The position numbers and the translations under genes were made by a program. From NCBI RefSeq assembly GCF_019734885.1, contig NZ_JAAXCM010000046.1, forward strand, positions 1-64,000: a stretch of 64,000 nt of DNA, in the 5' to 3' direction. How positions within the stretch are numbered: position 1 is the first letter of the stretch; each line of letters opens with the position of its first letter. Below the pieces are notes generated by a model that saw only the letters and a list, made by a program, of their open reading frames with translations, made no database searches and was not told where the DNA came from. Source of the DNA: Pseudocoprococcus catus (lineage in GTDB: Bacteria > Bacillota > Clostridia > Lachnospirales > Lachnospiraceae). This document shows, one piece after another, positions 1-6,891 of this stretch.

Positions 1-13
1 AACTCTCATGTTT
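1..13 (-). rRNA. rrs: 16S rRNA, extreme 5' end (partial, runs off left edge)
   Basis: Read on the minus strand, the first bases of the window end in ATGAGAGTT, which is the conserved start of bacterial 16S rRNA just before TGATCCTGGCTCAG. The rest of the gene lies outside the window. Two rRNA-type promoters and a leader with a long inverted repeat lie directly upstream, which fits. The exact mature 5' end is placed by analogy with other bacteria and may be off by a few bases. Confidence 0.8.
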
Positions 14-81
14 GATTTTGGTTAAGATTCACAGCTAGCTGTTATCTCTTCCCGTTTTACTTTGGTTTGTGTTCTTATTTG

Positions 82-165
82 AAATTTTCTCATACGTTGA
101 TGCGTTTCTTTCAAAAGCTTCGCCCGCTCTCGCGTGCGTCAGAAATCATCAACGTGGAAATTTTC
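82..165 (-). other. rRNA leader processing stem
   Basis: ACGTTGATG (94-102) and its reverse complement CATCAACGT (147-155) form a hairpin upstream of the 16S start, with partly complementary A/T tracts outside it. Such leader stems are common in pre-16S transcripts and serve in processing and leader folding. The role is inferred from position. Confidence 0.5.
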
Positions 166-178
166 GGGATTGTTCTAT

Positions 179-198
179 TATTTAGTTATCAATGTTCT
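179..198 (-). promoter_or_regulatory. boxA-like antitermination motif in rRNA leader
   Basis: The minus strand reads AGAACATTGATAACTAAATA, resembling the boxA region of Gram-positive rRNA leaders (TTCTTTGAAAACT-type). It lies between promoter P2 and the 16S gene, where antitermination sites are found. Assignment is by resemblance only. Confidence 0.4.
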
Positions 199-232
199 TT
201 TCTCACTGCCGTTCTTTCGAAGCAGCTTTGTT

Positions 233-261
233 ATTCTACCAGATTCTTCATCAGTTGTCAA
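233..261 (-). promoter_or_regulatory. rRNA promoter P2
   Basis: On the minus strand TTGACA (261-256), 17 bases, then TAGAAT (238-233). This is a near-consensus sigma-A promoter pointing at the 16S rRNA gene at the left edge. Confidence 0.75.
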
Positions 262-346
262 CAACTTTTTTAAACTTATTATAAGTTATTTTCAAACTGC
301 TTATGAATCTGTACTGTTTCGCGTTGTTCTCGCTGACAGCTTGTAT

Positions 347-375
347 ATCATATCATCCCAATTTTGAATTGTCAA
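347..375 (-). promoter_or_regulatory. rRNA promoter P1 with UP-like A/T tract
   Basis: On the minus strand TTGACA (375-370), 17 bases, TATGAT (352-347). A run of A and T of about 40 bases lies just upstream (376-415), as expected for an UP element. With P2 it forms the tandem promoter pair typical of rRNA operons. Confidence 0.8.
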
Positions 376-507
376 CATTTTTTTTAATTTTTTTAATAAT
401 TTATTTTATTATAGCTTATATATAACATTTCAGTATATCTCTGCCGGCAGAATTTTGCTCCTCCTGGTTTTTATACAAATCATCTCAAAGTTTATAGCCA
501 CATAAAG

Positions 508-541
508 CAAAGAGACATAAATCAATCTTTATGCCTCTTTG
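508..541 (-). terminator. Hairpin downstream of the 521-residue gene
   Basis: CAAAGAGACATAAA (508-521) pairs with TTTATGCCTCTTTG (528-541) with one mismatch. It lies just after the stop codon at 561 and before the rRNA promoters, so it probably ends the minus-strand transcript. The downstream T tract is weak. Confidence 0.5.
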
Positions 542-560
542 TTAAATAACTCTCTTCGGA

Positions 561-2126
561 TTATTTATTTGGATTAAATTCTTTCATGATGTCCTGCATC
601 ATTGTATTCAGCAATTCTATCACCTGATCACTGCTCATCATATCATCAATGGTAATCTGTCCGACAATATGACTGTTGCGCCTGCCTCCGTCAAGGAAAT
701 ACCCACTCAGTGCCCTGTAATCCCGTGCATTCTCACCATCCTTCAGCAGGACATATCCTGAAACAGCCGTAACCGTATAGCTGTTCTCTGTAACACCTTC
801 AATAAAATCAACAAAAAATGCTTTCTGTTTTTCATTGATGTACGTATACATCCGCTTATATACATTTGAAACTTCAAGAAAACCTGACGCCTCAGAACGT
901 CTGTAATTCGGAAACTCACCTCTCCATTTGTGTCTGCAGAAATATTCGTTCAGCGCACGTCTGACGGCACTACGATGCTTTCTGCAGGACAGCGGCATCG
1001 GTTTCTTCTCATAATAGCGACTGCACTCATCCAAAATATCTGTCAAAATCTTATAGAGCGTTTCTGCCTTCTTCATGGATGCAAATTGTATCCAATAACG
1101 ACAAAAAGCTGACTTCTCTGAAATCGCTTTATGCAGCCATCCTGTCAGTTCTTCCATTCCATACGGAGCCAGGTATTCACAGGTAGCATTAAGATCTTCC
1201 TGACTGAAGGCAAAATTCTCAGCCAGTTCTTCATCAAAGCGAATCAGACTTCTTCCGACACCGGCTTCTGTCGTCGGTGCCAGATAAAACTGAATCAACT
1301 CATAAAAAACACATAATAACGGCAAAGCCTGCAGCTCATCCCTGTCCAAAGACTCCACTCCAAGAATCTGTGCCTTCTCAAGCATCGCCTTCAAAGGATG
1401 CATCAGTATCCTCCATGGCAGCTTATCTGCATTGACATCCAGTGGTTCCATGGCCGAATCATAATTATATAAACACAGTGATCCCTGAAGACCCCTGAAA
1501 ACAAAGGAGCTTTCCTTTACCTGATAAGGCCCCTCTGAAAGTCCGTTAACAAAAGATAGTCTGTAATATGGTACCGTAATCTTTGCCTCTGTGCCATCTG
1601 TGCCTTTTATAGTCTCTATTCTCTCAAATCGTTCCCCGGATAAATGTGTGATGAGAATCTCTCTCGGATGTCTTCCATCTTCAATGAGTACATCCGTAAA
1701 ATCCAGTTCAAGGGACAGCGCCGGTGTACTGAGTACATCTACATGCAATGTTCTGTTCTTGATCTTATATGGAATCCTCTTCTGACCAACAACATACTCT
1801 GCCAGACCATTCAACGCCTGCTTCTCTTCACCATTAAATAGTTCCACAAACTCCCGATATTCAGCCTGTTCCTTCCTCAAAGCCGCCTTTGCTGTGAGAT
1901 AGCCATGAACAATTCCGGTCTCCACGCCTTCCAGCTCTTCATCTGTCTGAAACCGGATCAGTCCCTGAATAGACTTCATCGTACTGTCAGCCAGATCGTA
2001 GTCCTGTGCGATAGCCAGATAGTGTTCTCCCAACGCATGAATCTGTTCATACTCTGCGCCTTTTATCTGGCGGTAATCCCGATAAAGATCCGACATCAGC
2101 TCATGATCAACACTATAATGCAGCAT
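561..2126 (-). CDS. Hypothetical protein, 521 residues, unrecognised
   Basis: I do not recognise this family. The protein is soluble in character, with no signal peptide or membrane segment. It is rich in Glu, Tyr and Leu, with a basic stretch around residues 400-430 (RKHRSAVRRALNEYFCRHK) and a C-terminal part resembling a WYL- or regulator-like beta/alpha domain only loosely. The longest open frame starts at 2147, but an AAGGAGGAG site sits right before ATG at 2126, so I use that start. It overlaps the maf stop codon by a few bases, pointing to translational coupling with maf. It is the last gene before the terminator-like hairpin at 508-541. Confidence 0.75.
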   Translation of the reverse strand: MLHYSVDHELMSDLYRDYRQIKGAEYEQIHALGEHYLAIAQDYDLADSTMKSIQGLIRFQTDEELEGVETGIVHGYLTAKAALRKEQAEYREFVELFNGEEKQALNGLAEYVVGQKRIPYKIKNRTLHVDVLSTPALSLELDFTDVLIEDGRHPREILITHLSGERFERIETIKGTDGTEAKITVPYYRLSFVNGLSEGPYQVKESSFVFRGLQGSLCLYNYDSAMEPLDVNADKLPWRILMHPLKAMLEKAQILGVESLDRDELQALPLLCVFYELIQFYLAPTTEAGVGRSLIRFDEELAENFAFSQEDLNATCEYLAPYGMEELTGWLHKAISEKSAFCRYWIQFASMKKAETLYKILTDILDECSRYYEKKPMPLSCRKHRSAVRRALNEYFCRHKWRGEFPNYRRSEASGFLEVSNVYKRMYTYINEKQKAFFVDFIEGVTENSYTVTAVSGYVLLKDGENARDYRALSGYFLDGGRRNSHIVGQITIDDMMSSDQVIELLNTMMQDIMKEFNPNK

Positions 2127-2703
2127 GCTTCTCCTCCTTATCGGCATTCAGATACTGCCATACAGCCGCCACCGGAAGTCCCACAACGTTATTGTAATCT
2201 CCCTTGATCGACTTAATGAACACAGCTGCCCTGCCCTGTATGCCATAAGCACCTGCTTTATCTGATGGTTCTCCGGTTCTTATATAATCCCATATCATCT
2301 GATCAGACATCGGATACATTGTTACTTCTGTTTTCTCGGCAAACACCGTTGTCTTTCCCGAATCCAAACTGCCTTCAACAATAGTAACACCTGTATAGAC
2401 TTCATGTGTCCGTCCCTGCAGCATATGAAGCATTCGAAACGCATCCTGATCATCTGCAGGCTTACCGAGTATTTCCTGATCACAGGCAACTACTGTATCT
2501 GCTCCGATAACAATGCAGTCTTCTGCATACCGTTCAGCCACATCCTGTGCTTTCTGCCGAGAAAGCCGTCTGACCATCTCTTCCGGCCCCCAAGGACCTT
2601 TCTTCTCTTCTTTTGTGCTGACACATACATCAAATTCCAGACCTGCCTGTTTCATCAGCTCTTTACGTCTGGGCGATGCAGATGCCAGAATGATTTTTTT
2701 CAT
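2113..2703 (-). CDS. maf: Maf nucleoside triphosphate pyrophosphatase
   Basis: Maf-family house-cleaning enzyme that hydrolyses non-canonical or excess nucleoside triphosphates (dTTP/UTP or modified bases) to the monophosphate and pyrophosphate, in the cytoplasm. The start shows the family signature ILASASPRRKELM (residues 4-16). The mid-part has VIGADTVV (catalytic Asp) and the later EPSDKAGAYGIQG motif. The length of 196 residues is normal. A GGGAGG site precedes the ATG. The gene overlaps the following 521-residue protein. In B. subtilis, maf lies near cell-shape genes; here it sits after a truncated radical-SAM gene, so neighbours say little about its role. Confidence 0.95.
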   Translation of the reverse strand: MKKIILASASPRRKELMKQAGLEFDVCVSTKEEKKGPWGPEEMVRRLSRQKAQDVAERYAEDCIVIGADTVVACDQEILGKPADDQDAFRMLHMLQGRTHEVYTGVTIVEGSLDSGKTTVFAEKTEVTMYPMSDQMIWDYIRTGEPSDKAGAYGIQGRAAVFIKSIKGDYNNVVGLPVAAVWQYLNADKEEKHAAL

Positions 2704-2765
2704 GCTGCAAAAGCCTCCCTGCTATATTCAAATCACAAGTATTATACTTTATCTTTTTGTATTTT

Positions 2766-3374
2766 TCAAGTCGTAGGTCTGTGAACCCCGGCATGGACTT
2801 CCATCTCCGGCATCTGTAAATGAAAATCATCAAATAAATTCAACTGTCTGAATGCATCTTCTGTACGGACCATATTCTCCGGCAGCCCTTCCTTTAATCC
2901 AAGCAAATTCGTTGTGATGAAGCTTTCCTGCATCTTAAAGGGCATATAAACCTTCCCCTGACAGGTAATAAAATACATAGCTCTCTTAAGCACAACCCCC
3001 ATCTTCTTCAGATCATCAAACTGAAGACGGCCGTATCTTCTTGCTCGGCAGATACGTCTTGCACTGGTCACCCCTAACCCCGGTACTCTCAAAAGCGCAT
3101 AATAATCCGCCGTCATCACCTCCACTGGAAAATTCTCTAGATGTCTGACCGCCCAATCACACTTGGGATCCAATAGCAAATTGAAGTTCGGCCGCTTCTC
3201 ACTCAACAGCTCAGCTGCCTTGAATCCGTAAAACCACATGAGCCAATCTGCCTGATACAGTCGGTGTTCACTCAAAAGCAGGGGCATTGTTCCCACCGCC
3301 GGTAGTCTGCTGTTCTCATTGATTCCAACATAAGCCGAATAAAAAACACGCTTCATTCTAAATCTGTCATACAA
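2766..3374 (-). pseudogene. Truncated putative DNA modification/repair radical SAM protein (C-terminal half)
   Basis: The 202 residues match the C-terminal half of the SplB-like radical-SAM family that usually has about 420 residues: KRVFYSAYV near the start, then EHRLYQADWLMWFYGF, and a helix-hairpin-helix stretch LRVPGLGVTSARRICRARRY. The whole N-terminal radical-SAM half with the CxxxCxxC cluster motif is absent. Going upstream in frame, only about nine family-like codons (RAEDLYDRF) can be read before a TGA. The partner gene (a uracil-DNA-glycosylase-like protein) that normally follows is also missing. I infer a deletion remnant without catalytic function, although the remaining frame is intact and could still make a HhH protein. 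Confidence 0.75.
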
Positions 3375-3522
3375 ATCTTCTGCCCTTTCAAAACATATGT
3401 TCTTTCAAGAATTATAGCACATTTACTCTTCCATGTAAACATACGTTTTCGAAAATATGTTTGGATATTTTCTCCAGTCACCTTCCGGCAGGTACAGTGC
3501 ATGCTTCCGGTTGCGGCAAAAT

Positions 3523-3574
3523 AAAAAGAACTGAAACTTTTCCTGATCTCAGAATTTTTGTTCCAGTTCTTTTT
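3523..3574 (-). terminator. Intrinsic terminator of the rimP-ribF operon
   Basis: AAAAAGAACTG (3523-3533) pairs with CAGTTCTTTTT (3564-3574). On the minus strand the stem is followed by TTTTTATTTT. It lies about 100 bases after the ribF stop, with a dispersed repeat in between. Confidence 0.65.
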
Positions 3575-3576
3575 AG

Positions 3577-3662
3577 TTATGCGAATAATGAGGCAAAGCC
3601 CGTGCTTGCATGCAGCCTTGCCGAATATCGCGATAACGACTGAAGCTCGCAAAGCGTGTTTC
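3577..3662 (-). repeat. Dispersed hairpin repeat, copy 1
   Basis: Read on the minus strand this 86-base unit starts GAAACACGCTTTGCGAG and ends CAAGCACGGGCTTTGCC followed by TCATTATTCGCATAA. It folds as GGCAAG...GCATG-CAAG-CACGGGCTTTGCC. It matches copy 3 (38730-38815) over its whole length and copies 2 and 4 over the 3' half. Here it lies between the ribF stop codon and the operon terminator, in the 3' untranslated region. Confidence 0.7.
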
Positions 3663-3672
3663 ATCTCGTTCA

Positions 3673-4605
3673 TCAGATATGATGTTCTCTAAAATAGGCC
3701 ATTGCCTTTGTTTTATCCTTCATGACCTGTGCTTTAACTTCTTCAAGGCTGGCAAATTTATGCTCAGCCCGAAGCCGCAGATAAATACGCACAGTCATCA
3801 TGCGGTCATAGAGATCCCCTGAAAAGTCAACCACATGAGTCTCTATCCGAAGATCATTATCATCACTGATCGTTGGATTTCTTCCGATATTGGTCAATGC
3901 ATAATATTGTCCTTCTATTCCTTCAATCTGAACCACCGAAGCATAGACACCCTCCGGCGGCAGCAGCTTAATATCATCCGGCGCCAGATTGGCAGTACGC
4001 ATATCTACTTTTCTGCCATTGGCTTTCCCCGGAATCACCTTTCCGTTAATCTCATACGGTCGGCCAAGCAGTGATGCAACAACTTCCATATTACCTTCGG
4101 TAATCTGACCGCGGATCATGGTTGAGCTGATTTCTTCGCCACGCACACATAGTTTCTCGCAGTTGTCCACAAAATAATCATACTCTTCCGCATGCTTTTT
4201 CAGAAAAGCTACATCTCCGCTTCTCTGATAACCGAAATGAAAATCATCGCCGACAACAATGACCTTTGCCCCGATATCTCTCACGAGGACATCCCTAACA
4301 AAATCTTGAGGCATCATGTGTGCCGTTTCCTGAGTAAACGGATACTCGATCAGCACATCAATCCCCATCTCTTCGACGATTTTGAGGCGCTCTTCTTTCG
4401 TATAGATCAAAGATTGCTTCTTTCCTGTCAGAAGACTCATGGGATGAAAATCAAAGGTAAACACAACCGTCTGAAATCCTTTTTTGCCATACGCTTTCAG
4501 CTTGTTGATCAAAAGCTGGTGTCCCCGATGCAGCCCATCAAACTTTCCCAGAGCCACTACAGTATGATCAAGATGGATATCCTTAGTTCCTCTAAAATAA
4601 ATCAT
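3673..4605 (-). CDS. ribF: Bifunctional riboflavin kinase / FAD synthetase
   Basis: Makes FMN from riboflavin plus ATP, then FAD from FMN plus ATP. The N-terminal nucleotidyltransferase domain (about residues 1-180) shows ALGKFDGLHRGHQ near residue 18 and FTFDFHP near 50. The C-terminal riboflavin kinase domain begins near 185 (GKVIPGKANGRK) and contains the conserved TAN triplet (MRTANLAP), although the preceding residues are not the usual GFP. Length 310 is normal. It is the last gene of the rimP-to-ribF operon and starts 14 bases after truB, as in many Firmicutes. A dispersed repeat follows the stop codon. Confidence 0.95.
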   Translation of the reverse strand: MIYFRGTKDIHLDHTVVALGKFDGLHRGHQLLINKLKAYGKKGFQTVVFTFDFHPMSLLTGKKQSLIYTKEERLKIVEEMGIDVLIEYPFTQETAHMMPQDFVRDVLVRDIGAKVIVVGDDFHFGYQRSGDVAFLKKHAEEYDYFVDNCEKLCVRGEEISSTMIRGQITEGNMEVVASLLGRPYEINGKVIPGKANGRKVDMRTANLAPDDIKLLPPEGVYASVVQIEGIEGQYYALTNIGRNPTISDDNDLRIETHVVDFSGDLYDRMMTVRIYLRLRAEHKFASLEEVKAQVMKDKTKAMAYFREHHI

Positions 4606-4619
4606 GACCCATGCTACCT

Positions 4620-5540
4620 CTATACAAACATTTTTATATTTTTTAAACTGTTTTTCGCAGCGATATACTGATAAACAGCTGTAAAATCCCCTGTACTGCT
4701 GTACATCCGCACCTGCAGACCATCACTCAATTCTGTCCCTGCACTGTCTGCCACCGGTTTCACAAGTTCCCCCGGCAGCCAGTTGCCGTTGGAAAGCATT
4801 TTGTCAGAAACAGCATCTGTCGTTTGAAACTTCGGATAATCCAAAAGCATCTCTTCCACCGTTATAATATGACTGTTAACTTCCTCTTCTCCGAGATCTG
4901 CCATTGCCTGGATCTGAGAAAGCGTAAAAGCATCTGCCATGTCAAAACTGCCGACCTTCAATCGTGTCAATTCTGTCATACAGGCACCGCAGCCCAGTTT
5001 CTCTCCGATGTCCTGACAAAGGGTCCGAATGTAAGTGCCTTTAGAACAACAGACTTTCATTGTCACATACGGCAGCCGGACATCTGTGATCTCCAGCGAA
5101 TGAATGACCACATGGCGGGCTTTTCGCTCAATTTCCTGACCTGCTCTGGCCAGTTCATAAAGCTTTTTGCCATCCACCTTAATCGCAGAATACATTGGCG
5201 GCACCTGCATGTAATCACCAACAAAGGCTGCTGCTACATTCCTGATGTCATCTTCACCGACACAAACTTCCTTCTCAGAAATAATCTGACCGGAAATATC
5301 CTGAGTATCTGTTGTCCTGCCAAGCAGCATCACCGCACGATAGGTTTTATCCCTGTCAGTAATCATATCACAAAGTTTCGTTCCTTTTCCAAGGCAGACA
5401 GGCAGAACGCCTGTTGCATCAGGATCCAAAGTCCCCGTATGTCCGATTCTCTTCTGATGAAGGATCCCTCTGAGCTTTGCTACCACATCGTGGGATGTAA
5501 AACCTTTTTCTTTGCAGACATTGATCATTCCATCGTACAT
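4620..5540 (-). CDS. truB: tRNA pseudouridine(55) synthase
   Basis: Isomerises U55 in the T-loop of tRNAs to pseudouridine. The catalytic motif GHTGTLDPDATGVLP (near residue 33, Asp nucleophile) is intact. A C-terminal PUA-like extension brings the length to 306. I keep the start at 5540 (MYDGMINV...) because AAAGGAG lies 11 bases upstream and family members start with a similar MxNGxINxxKxxGxTSHD segment. An alternative ATG at 5528 overlaps the nrnA stop as ATGA. It overlaps nrnA by 16 bases, so the two are translationally coupled. Confidence 0.95.
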   Translation of the reverse strand: MYDGMINVCKEKGFTSHDVVAKLRGILHQKRIGHTGTLDPDATGVLPVCLGKGTKLCDMITDRDKTYRAVMLLGRTTDTQDISGQIISEKEVCVGEDDIRNVAAAFVGDYMQVPPMYSAIKVDGKKLYELARAGQEIERKARHVVIHSLEITDVRLPYVTMKVCCSKGTYIRTLCQDIGEKLGCGACMTELTRLKVGSFDMADAFTLSQIQAMADLGEEEVNSHIITVEEMLLDYPKFQTTDAVSDKMLSNGNWLPGELVKPVADSAGTELSDGLQVRMYSSTGDFTAVYQYIAAKNSLKNIKMFV

Positions 5541-6496
5541 GTATCCAGCTGCTCCTTTATTAATTTTTCTACTCTGCCGTAAATCTCCTTTATATCGCCC
5601 GCCGCAGAAAATCCAGCCGCACGTATGTGGCCTCCGCCGCCAAATTCAGCTGCGACTGCTGCAACGTCTGCATAATGATTGGATCTCATACTGAATTTAT
5701 ATTTGGATGTTTCACCATCCGCCGCCGACGCAAGCAAAGCGACTTCAATGCCTTTTGTCAGGCGGAGCTGATCAATAACGCCTTCCAGGTCTCCATGTCC
5801 GGCTTCAAATTGATCCAGTTCCTTCCTCTCCAGAATGCACATGATCATTCTCCCATCCAATACAAGACTGCATTTATCCAGTGCAAAACCCAGAATCTTG
5901 TTCTGCTTGAAGGATTTGCGGTAAAACGTATCATCGATCAGGTCCGAATACGGAATGCCTTTTTCCATCAGGCAGCCTGCCATATCCATGGTTCGATGAC
6001 TGGTACAGCTGTATTTGAAGACACCTGTATCACAGATAATGCCAATATATAAAGCAACGGCTGCATCATAGGAAATCCCGTCTATATCCATCAATCCCGT
6101 CAGCACTTCACAGGTAGAGCTGGCATTTGGCAGCACAAGATTTTCATCCGCAAATCCCGGATTGCTGATATGATGATCAATACAAATTGTATGCTCTGCC
6201 GTATCAAAATACTTCTTTGCACCGGCAAGTCTTTCTTTGTCACTGGCATCCAGTGCGATAAAAAGGTCATAGGTTCGATCATCTTCATAGTCACTGATAA
6301 TTTGTTCAACACCCTTAATAACCTTATAGCTGTCCGGAACAGGTTCCAGTCTGACGTCCGCCTGAATATACGGATAATTATCTCTAATATAATGCCAGAG
6401 ACCCATGCAGGCGCCGACACAGTCACCGTCCGGTCTTGTATGACCGGCAATCATGACCGTTTTGGCACCCTCAAGGCAGGACAGGATATTATTCAT
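5525..6496 (-). CDS. nrnA: DHH-family oligoribonuclease / pAp phosphatase (NrnA type)
   Basis: Degrades oligoribonucleotides of 2-5 bases and in several species dephosphorylates 3'-phosphoadenosine 5'-phosphate. The DHH domain shows GHTRPDGDCVGA near residue 18 and the name-giving CIDHHISN near residue 108. The DHHA1 domain carries GGGGHIRAAG near the C-terminus. The open frame extends upstream to 6547, but AGGAGAAGAGG stands right before the ATG at 6496, which overlaps the rbfA stop codon. The position after rbfA and before truB is the standard Firmicutes order. Confidence 0.9.
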   Translation of the reverse strand: MNNILSCLEGAKTVMIAGHTRPDGDCVGACMGLWHYIRDNYPYIQADVRLEPVPDSYKVIKGVEQIISDYEDDRTYDLFIALDASDKERLAGAKKYFDTAEHTICIDHHISNPGFADENLVLPNASSTCEVLTGLMDIDGISYDAAVALYIGIICDTGVFKYSCTSHRTMDMAGCLMEKGIPYSDLIDDTFYRKSFKQNKILGFALDKCSLVLDGRMIMCILERKELDQFEAGHGDLEGVIDQLRLTKGIEVALLASAADGETSKYKFSMRSNHYADVAAVAAEFGGGGHIRAAGFSAAGDIKEIYGRVEKLIKEQLDTCTME

Positions 6497-6881
6497 TGTC
6501 CTCTTCTCCTTCATGCTCTTTTTCTTCATCAGAACGAACAACGTCATCGATCAGTTTTGACATATTGACACCGTATTCGATGGACTGATCCAGAACAAAA
6601 TGAATTTCAGGTGTATTTCTTAAGTTGACAGTCCGTGCAAGCTCACGGCGGATAAAACCAATGGCACTTTTAAGTCCTGCCAGTGTTGCATCCTGCGCAT
6701 CCTTGTCACCCAGTACACTGATATAGGCTTTACACTGTTTCAGATCCGGCGCTACTTCCACAGCAACAACACTGGTCATCGGACTGATGCGCGGATCTTT
6801 AATCTCACGGGAGATAATACGGCTCAGTTCCTTCTGAACTTCACCATTGATACGCGTATTCTTTATGCTGTTCTTTCTCAT
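6489..6881 (-). CDS. rbfA: 30S ribosome-binding factor A
   Basis: Single KH-type domain protein that binds immature 30S subunits and assists 16S 5' helix maturation, important in the cold. It is recognised by the N-terminal RINGEVQKELSRIISREIKDPRI-like segment (residues 11-34; basic helix followed by the DPRI turn) and by the conserved HFVLDQSIEYG region near residue 98. Length 130 is typical, with an acidic tail. It starts 10 bases after infB and overlaps nrnA. Confidence 0.95.
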   Translation of the reverse strand: MRKNSIKNTRINGEVQKELSRIISREIKDPRISPMTSVVAVEVAPDLKQCKAYISVLGDKDAQDATLAGLKSAIGFIRRELARTVNLRNTPEIHFVLDQSIEYGVNMSKLIDDVVRSDEEKEHEGEEDNE

Positions 6882-6891
6882 TTATATACTC

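Noticed and set aside
67-367. Two plus-strand frames in the first 400 bases
   Set aside because: They lie on the antisense strand of the rRNA promoters and leader, without RBS.
3353-3673. 106-residue minus-strand frame between ribF and the radical-SAM remnant
   Set aside because: It runs through the dispersed repeat and the terminator; no homology or RBS.
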